Of a stretch of 35,334 nt of DNA, positions 32,344-35,334 are shown in pieces; the first letter of the stretch is position 1; each line of letters opens with the position of its first letter. Where the stretch lies: positions 1 through 35,334 of the forward strand of contig JBCCFD010000019.1 of the NCBI GenBank assembly GCA_039029915.1, read 5' to 3'. The DNA comes from QQUD01 sp039029915 (lineage in GTDB: Bacteria > Chloroflexota > Anaerolineae > Promineifilales > Promineifilaceae). Made by a program: the position numbers and the translations under genes. Under the pieces are notes generated by a model that had not been told where the DNA came from, searched no databases, and saw only the letters and a program-made list of their open reading frames with translations.

Positions 32344-35334
32344 TTAAATTTGAATTCTTGATGATGTTTGTTGCAAATCGGCAACGGCCGTTCTAAACGC
32401 CGCCACGTTTTTCTCCTTTACCTCATCGTAGCCACGAATCATATCAGGCAGCTCCGCTAGCTGAACGGCCGTTTCATACCGCTCTGGTGTTAAGTTTGCT
32501 AGCTCTGCATCAATCATCGTCTTGTACTCATCAATAAGCGACCGCTCCATTTGGCGGTGCGTGGTATAGCCAAAAAAGTCCAGCGACCCGCCGCGCAAAG
32601 AGCGCATAGCGGCTAAAAGTTGAAAGAACGGCTTGAACCAACGGCCCAGCGTCAATTTCTTATTCATCCCCATACTGCGTAAAAATGGGGGATGAAGCTT
32701 GTACTGCACCTTGGCATCTGCGCCGAACTGGGCTTGGAGCTGGGCTTCAAACTCAGGTTTGAGATATAGGCGAGCCACTTCATACTCATCTTTGTACGCC
32801 ATTAGCTTAAACAGATAGCGAGCCACTGCTTCAGATAAACGGCCATATTCATCAACCTGCGCCACTTTATTGACATAATCCAGATAGTGCTGAGCGTAAG
32901 ATTCATTTTGATACGCAATCAGTTCCGGCACTCGAATTTTGAGCAAGCGAAGCAGTTCACCCGTGGCGTTAACTGGGTCAACCAGCTTTTGCGCAGTCGG
33001 GGAAAGCGCTTTGGGTGATTCCTGAACTGTTTCTTCCGGTGGGTTGATGATTGCGGCTGCTTTTGCCTCATCCGCCACCAGCAGTCGACCCATACGAAAC
33101 GCCGCCAAATTCGACTCAACCGCCACGCCGTTTAGTTTGATAGCCCGTTCAATGGCCAGCGCTGTTATGGGCATGCCGCCCGCTTGGTACGCTGCCCCAA
33201 TCGTCATGATATTGCCCGGCATATGGTTGCCAAACAGCTTTTCAGAGACCCCAATGGCGTCCAGATAGACATTTTTCTCTTTTTGCGTCACCTGCTCAAG
33301 ACGCTGCTGCATCATGTTGTGGGTCGGGTAAGCAACGGCCGTATTGCGCACCATTGCCCCCGTGGGAATCTCGCTGCTCGACACAATCGCAATCGTTTTG
33401 TTGGGATCAGCTAGCTTAAGATTTTTTTCGGCTGTGCCGCCCAAGAGGTCAAACAAAATGTACGTATCGGCATCTCTTTCGCTGATTGTGCCAGCAACGT
33501 CCCGCTCTCGGGGCAGCACTTTGAGGTGAGAGGCGACCTGACCCCCTTTTTGGCTCAGCCCCGTTTGGTCGAGGCTGTATGCATATTTGCCGTCAATCAT
33601 CGCCGCCGCCCCTAAAATTTGGTTGATCGTCACCACACCGGTGCCCCCAATACCAACCATATACACATTCCCTGCTTTGGCAGGCAGCTGGTGAGGTTCT
33701 GGTAAGTTGCCTATTTGTTCAAGCAGTTTCGTTGGACTTGGTCGATGTGGGGCTTTCTGCTTGACGGCTCTTTGGGGTGTGACGGACACAAAAGCGGGGC
33801 AGTCTCCACCTAAACAAGAGTAGTCGAGATTGCAGGAGGATTGGTGAATTTGGGTTTTACGGCCGTATTCTGTCTGGGTGGGGAAGACGCTGAGGCAGTT
33901 CGACTTGCGGCCACAGTCGCCACACCCTTCACATACCGCTTCGTTGATCATGATGCGCATCGGCTTGATTTTTGCCTTACCCCGCTTCCGCTTGCGGCGC
34001 AGGTCGGCGGCACACGGTTGATCATAAATCATGACCGTCACCCCTTTGATGTCGCGCAAAGTTTTTTGGGCGTCCATAATGTCGTCACGGTGCATAATAT
34101 CAACATCGTCCGCCCATTTGGTAGAAGCTGGATATTTCTCTGGATCATCGGTCACTACAATGATCTTTTTAACCCCTTCCGCGGTGAGACCGTGCGTCAA
34201 GTTCGGCACCGTCATCTGCCCATCAGCTGATTGGCCGCCCGTCATCGCCACAGCGGCATTGTAGAGAACTTTGTAAGTGATGTTGGTGTTGGCCGCAATC
34301 GCCTGCCGGATTGCCAAATAGCCAGAGTGGAACAGCGTGCCGTCTCCAATATTTTGGAAAAGATGCTCTGTTTCGGTGAAGTAGGAGGCCCCAACCCATT
34401 GCGCCCCTTCGCCCCCCATGTGGGTCAAACCGGCCGTGTCCCGATCCATCAGCATGGCCAGCGTGTGGCAGCCAATGCCGGCCGCTGCTATCGATCCTTC
34501 CGGCACGACGGTCGAGCGGTTGTGCGGGCAGCCCGAGCAAAAGTAGGCGGTGCGCGTGGTGGCGGGGGAGAGGCTCAAATTAATGGGTAGCTTCAGCGCC
34601 AGGCTGGTGTCGGCAATCATGCCGTCTGGCACAAAGCCGTGAAGTCGCTGGCGCAGCAGTTTAATAATTTGGTCTGGGTCGAGCTCTGCGTGGCCGGGAA
34701 CGAGATACCTGTTTTGCTCGTCCCGCTTGCCAACAATTTTGGGGCGGTAGCTGTGATTGTAGAGCACGTCACGGATAAGCATTTCCATAAAGCCCCGCTT
34801 CTCTTCAATCACAAAAACCTCTTCCAGACCGTCTACAAACTCGTAAACAATAGTTGGCTCCATCGGGTAGATCATGCCGATTTTGAGGAGGCGAATACCG
34901 TATTCATTTAGCTTTTCGTCGGTTAGCCCAAGCTGGTGGAGCGCTTCGCGAAGGTCGTAGTAGGTTTTACCGGTGGCGATAAGGCCGAGTCGGTCACTGT
35001 CTGATTTAACGGTGATGCGGTTGAGGCCGTTGGCTGCCGCAAACAGCTGGGCTGCCTCCATGCGTCCTTCGTGCATTTCTCGCTCTTGGTCGAGCACGTA
35101 GGGCGCGAGCAGGGCGTTGTTTTGGATTGGCTGCCATGGCTTGCCGTTGAATTCAAACTGTGGCCGCACGATGTTGTCGATGGGCCAGACGCGAGCGGTG
35201 CCGTAGGCGTCGGCCACGTTGGTGACGATTTTGAAGCCGACCCACGATCCACAGTAGCGGGACAGCTCGATGCCATAACGGCCGTATTCGATAACCTCCT
35301 GCACATTTCCCGGATACAGCACGGGCATTTGGGC
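32344..35334 (-). CDS. Indolepyruvate:ferredoxin oxidoreductase, fused subunits (5' end outside window)
   Basis: The C-terminal 996 codons of a fused 2-oxoacid:ferredoxin oxidoreductase. The reading frame is open to the right edge; related fused proteins are about 1150-1200 residues, so perhaps 150-200 residues are missing. Such enzymes oxidise aryl pyruvates to acyl-CoA with ferredoxin reduction. Order seen: pyruvate-binding core, SGCPHNRST, thiamine diphosphate site (GDGTLFHSG to NITYKVLYN), cysteine clusters for iron-sulfur centres (CEGCGDCGRKSNC; CNLDYSCLGGDC), then the gamma-type domain (GIGGTGVVTINQILG, LDQTGLSQKGGQVASH) and a C-terminal extension. It fits amino-acid fermentation or low-potential electron metabolism. 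ATG at 35328 is inside the gene, not its start. Confidence 0.95.
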   Translation of the reverse strand, partial: AQMPVLYPGNVQEVIEYGRYGIELSRYCGSWVGFKIVTNVADAYGTARVWPIDNIVRPQFEFNGKPWQPIQNNALLAPYVLDQEREMHEGRMEAAQLFAAANGLNRITVKSDSDRLGLIATGKTYYDLREALHQLGLTDEKLNEYGIRLLKIGMIYPMEPTIVYEFVDGLEEVFVIEEKRGFMEMLIRDVLYNHSYRPKIVGKRDEQNRYLVPGHAELDPDQIIKLLRQRLHGFVPDGMIADTSLALKLPINLSLSPATTRTAYFCSGCPHNRSTVVPEGSIAAAGIGCHTLAMLMDRDTAGLTHMGGEGAQWVGASYFTETEHLFQNIGDGTLFHSGYLAIRQAIAANTNITYKVLYNAAVAMTGGQSADGQMTVPNLTHGLTAEGVKKIIVVTDDPEKYPASTKWADDVDIMHRDDIMDAQKTLRDIKGVTVMIYDQPCAADLRRKRKRGKAKIKPMRIMINEAVCEGCGDCGRKSNCLSVFPTQTEYGRKTQIHQSSCNLDYSCLGGDCPAFVSVTPQRAVKQKAPHRPSPTKLLEQIGNLPEPHQLPAKAGNVYMVGIGGTGVVTINQILGAAAMIDGKYAYSLDQTGLSQKGGQVASHLKVLPRERDVAGTISERDADTYILFDLLGGTAEKNLKLADPNKTIAIVSSSEIPTGAMVRNTAVAYPTHNMMQQRLEQVTQKEKNVYLDAIGVSEKLFGNHMPGNIMTIGAAYQAGGMPITALAIERAIKLNGVAVESNLAAFRMGRLLVADEAKAAAIINPPEETVQESPKALSPTAQKLVDPVNATGELLRLLKIRVPELIAYQNESYAQHYLDYVNKVAQVDEYGRLSEAVARYLFKLMAYKDEYEVARLYLKPEFEAQLQAQFGADAKVQYKLHPPFLRSMGMNKKLTLGRWFKPFFQLLAAMRSLRGGSLDFFGYTTHRQMERSLIDEYKTMIDAELANLTPERYETAVQLAELPDMIRGYDEVKEKNVAAFRTAVADLQQTSSRIQI

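Larger units (their letters stand above)
734..35285. repeat. Dispersed palindrome ACGGCCGT (core of AACGGCCGTT), about 41 copies
   Basis: Copies found by eye start at 734, 2120, 2492, 3458, 3482, 3638, 5585, 6287, 7472, 9221, 9569, 9745, 9812, 10193, 11654, 13037, 13581, 15780, 16922, 17422, 19388, 19574, 20497, 21425, 21659, 22038, 23758, 24813, 26031, 26969, 27728, 29106, 29594, 29905, 30752, 31266, 32384, 32465, 33335, 33859 and 35278. Twenty-six of them extend to AACGGCCGTT. Only 22038 is outside a gene. Of the 40 in genes, 31 are read as ACG-GCC-GTT/GTN (Thr-Ala-Val), 6 as xAC-GGC-CGT and 3 as CGG-CCG. With equal base frequencies about 0.5 octamers and 0.03 decamers would be expected in this length. 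Confidence 0.93.

Overview
The window looks like chromosomal DNA of a Chloroflexota bacterium, probably of the Anaerolineae-like group. The clues are the set of long STAND-type cyclase ATPases, HlyD-like adaptors with Ala-rich hairpins, a secreted SdrD-B-like protein ending in a YLPLI motif, and a fused indolepyruvate:ferredoxin oxidoreductase. This placement is inferred from protein style, not from a marker gene. No rRNA, tRNA, CRISPR array, insertion sequence or phage module was found. Coding density is high and genes lie on both strands.

Layout. 1-1000: a doubtful ORF tail, an AT-rich spacer, then a single-domain response regulator with a strong terminator. 1243-4791 (minus): smc. 5048-11905: two adjacent paralogous class III nucleotide cyclase/STAND ATPase/TPR proteins. 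12086-14891: two adjacent HlyD-like membrane-fusion proteins. 15011-18427: epoxide-hydrolase-like protein, short-chain dehydrogenase and lipoprotein S41 peptidase. 18421-21750 (minus): large surface protein with SdrD-B-like repeats. 22224-23877: pdxS and pdxT for pyridoxal phosphate synthesis. 23958-27343: a PAS histidine kinase facing away from a GAF histidine kinase/NarL regulator pair. 27623-30820: a full-length homologue of the eukaryotic phosphorylase kinase alpha/beta subunits (GH15-like). 31254-32333: a P-loop protein and an Imm7-type immunity protein. 32344 to the right edge (minus): indolepyruvate:ferredoxin oxidoreductase, cut by the window end.

Two observations stand out. First, the two cyclases have lost complementary active-site residues. 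The first keeps both metal aspartates but has Gln for the transition-state Arg. The second keeps Asn/Arg but has Asn for the first metal Asp. Only a heterodimer would build one complete catalytic site, as in the C1/C2 halves of mammalian adenylyl cyclase. Second, the palindrome ACGGCCGT occurs about 41 times (26 of them as AACGGCCGTT), where roughly 0.5 is expected by chance. Almost all copies lie inside genes, mostly in the frame that encodes Thr-Ala-Val. This resembles the HIP1 palindrome of cyanobacteria.

Spacers also carry short tandem arrays of 7-8 bp units that begin at or near stop codons, and a 55-bp tandem repeat with conserved stem-loops.
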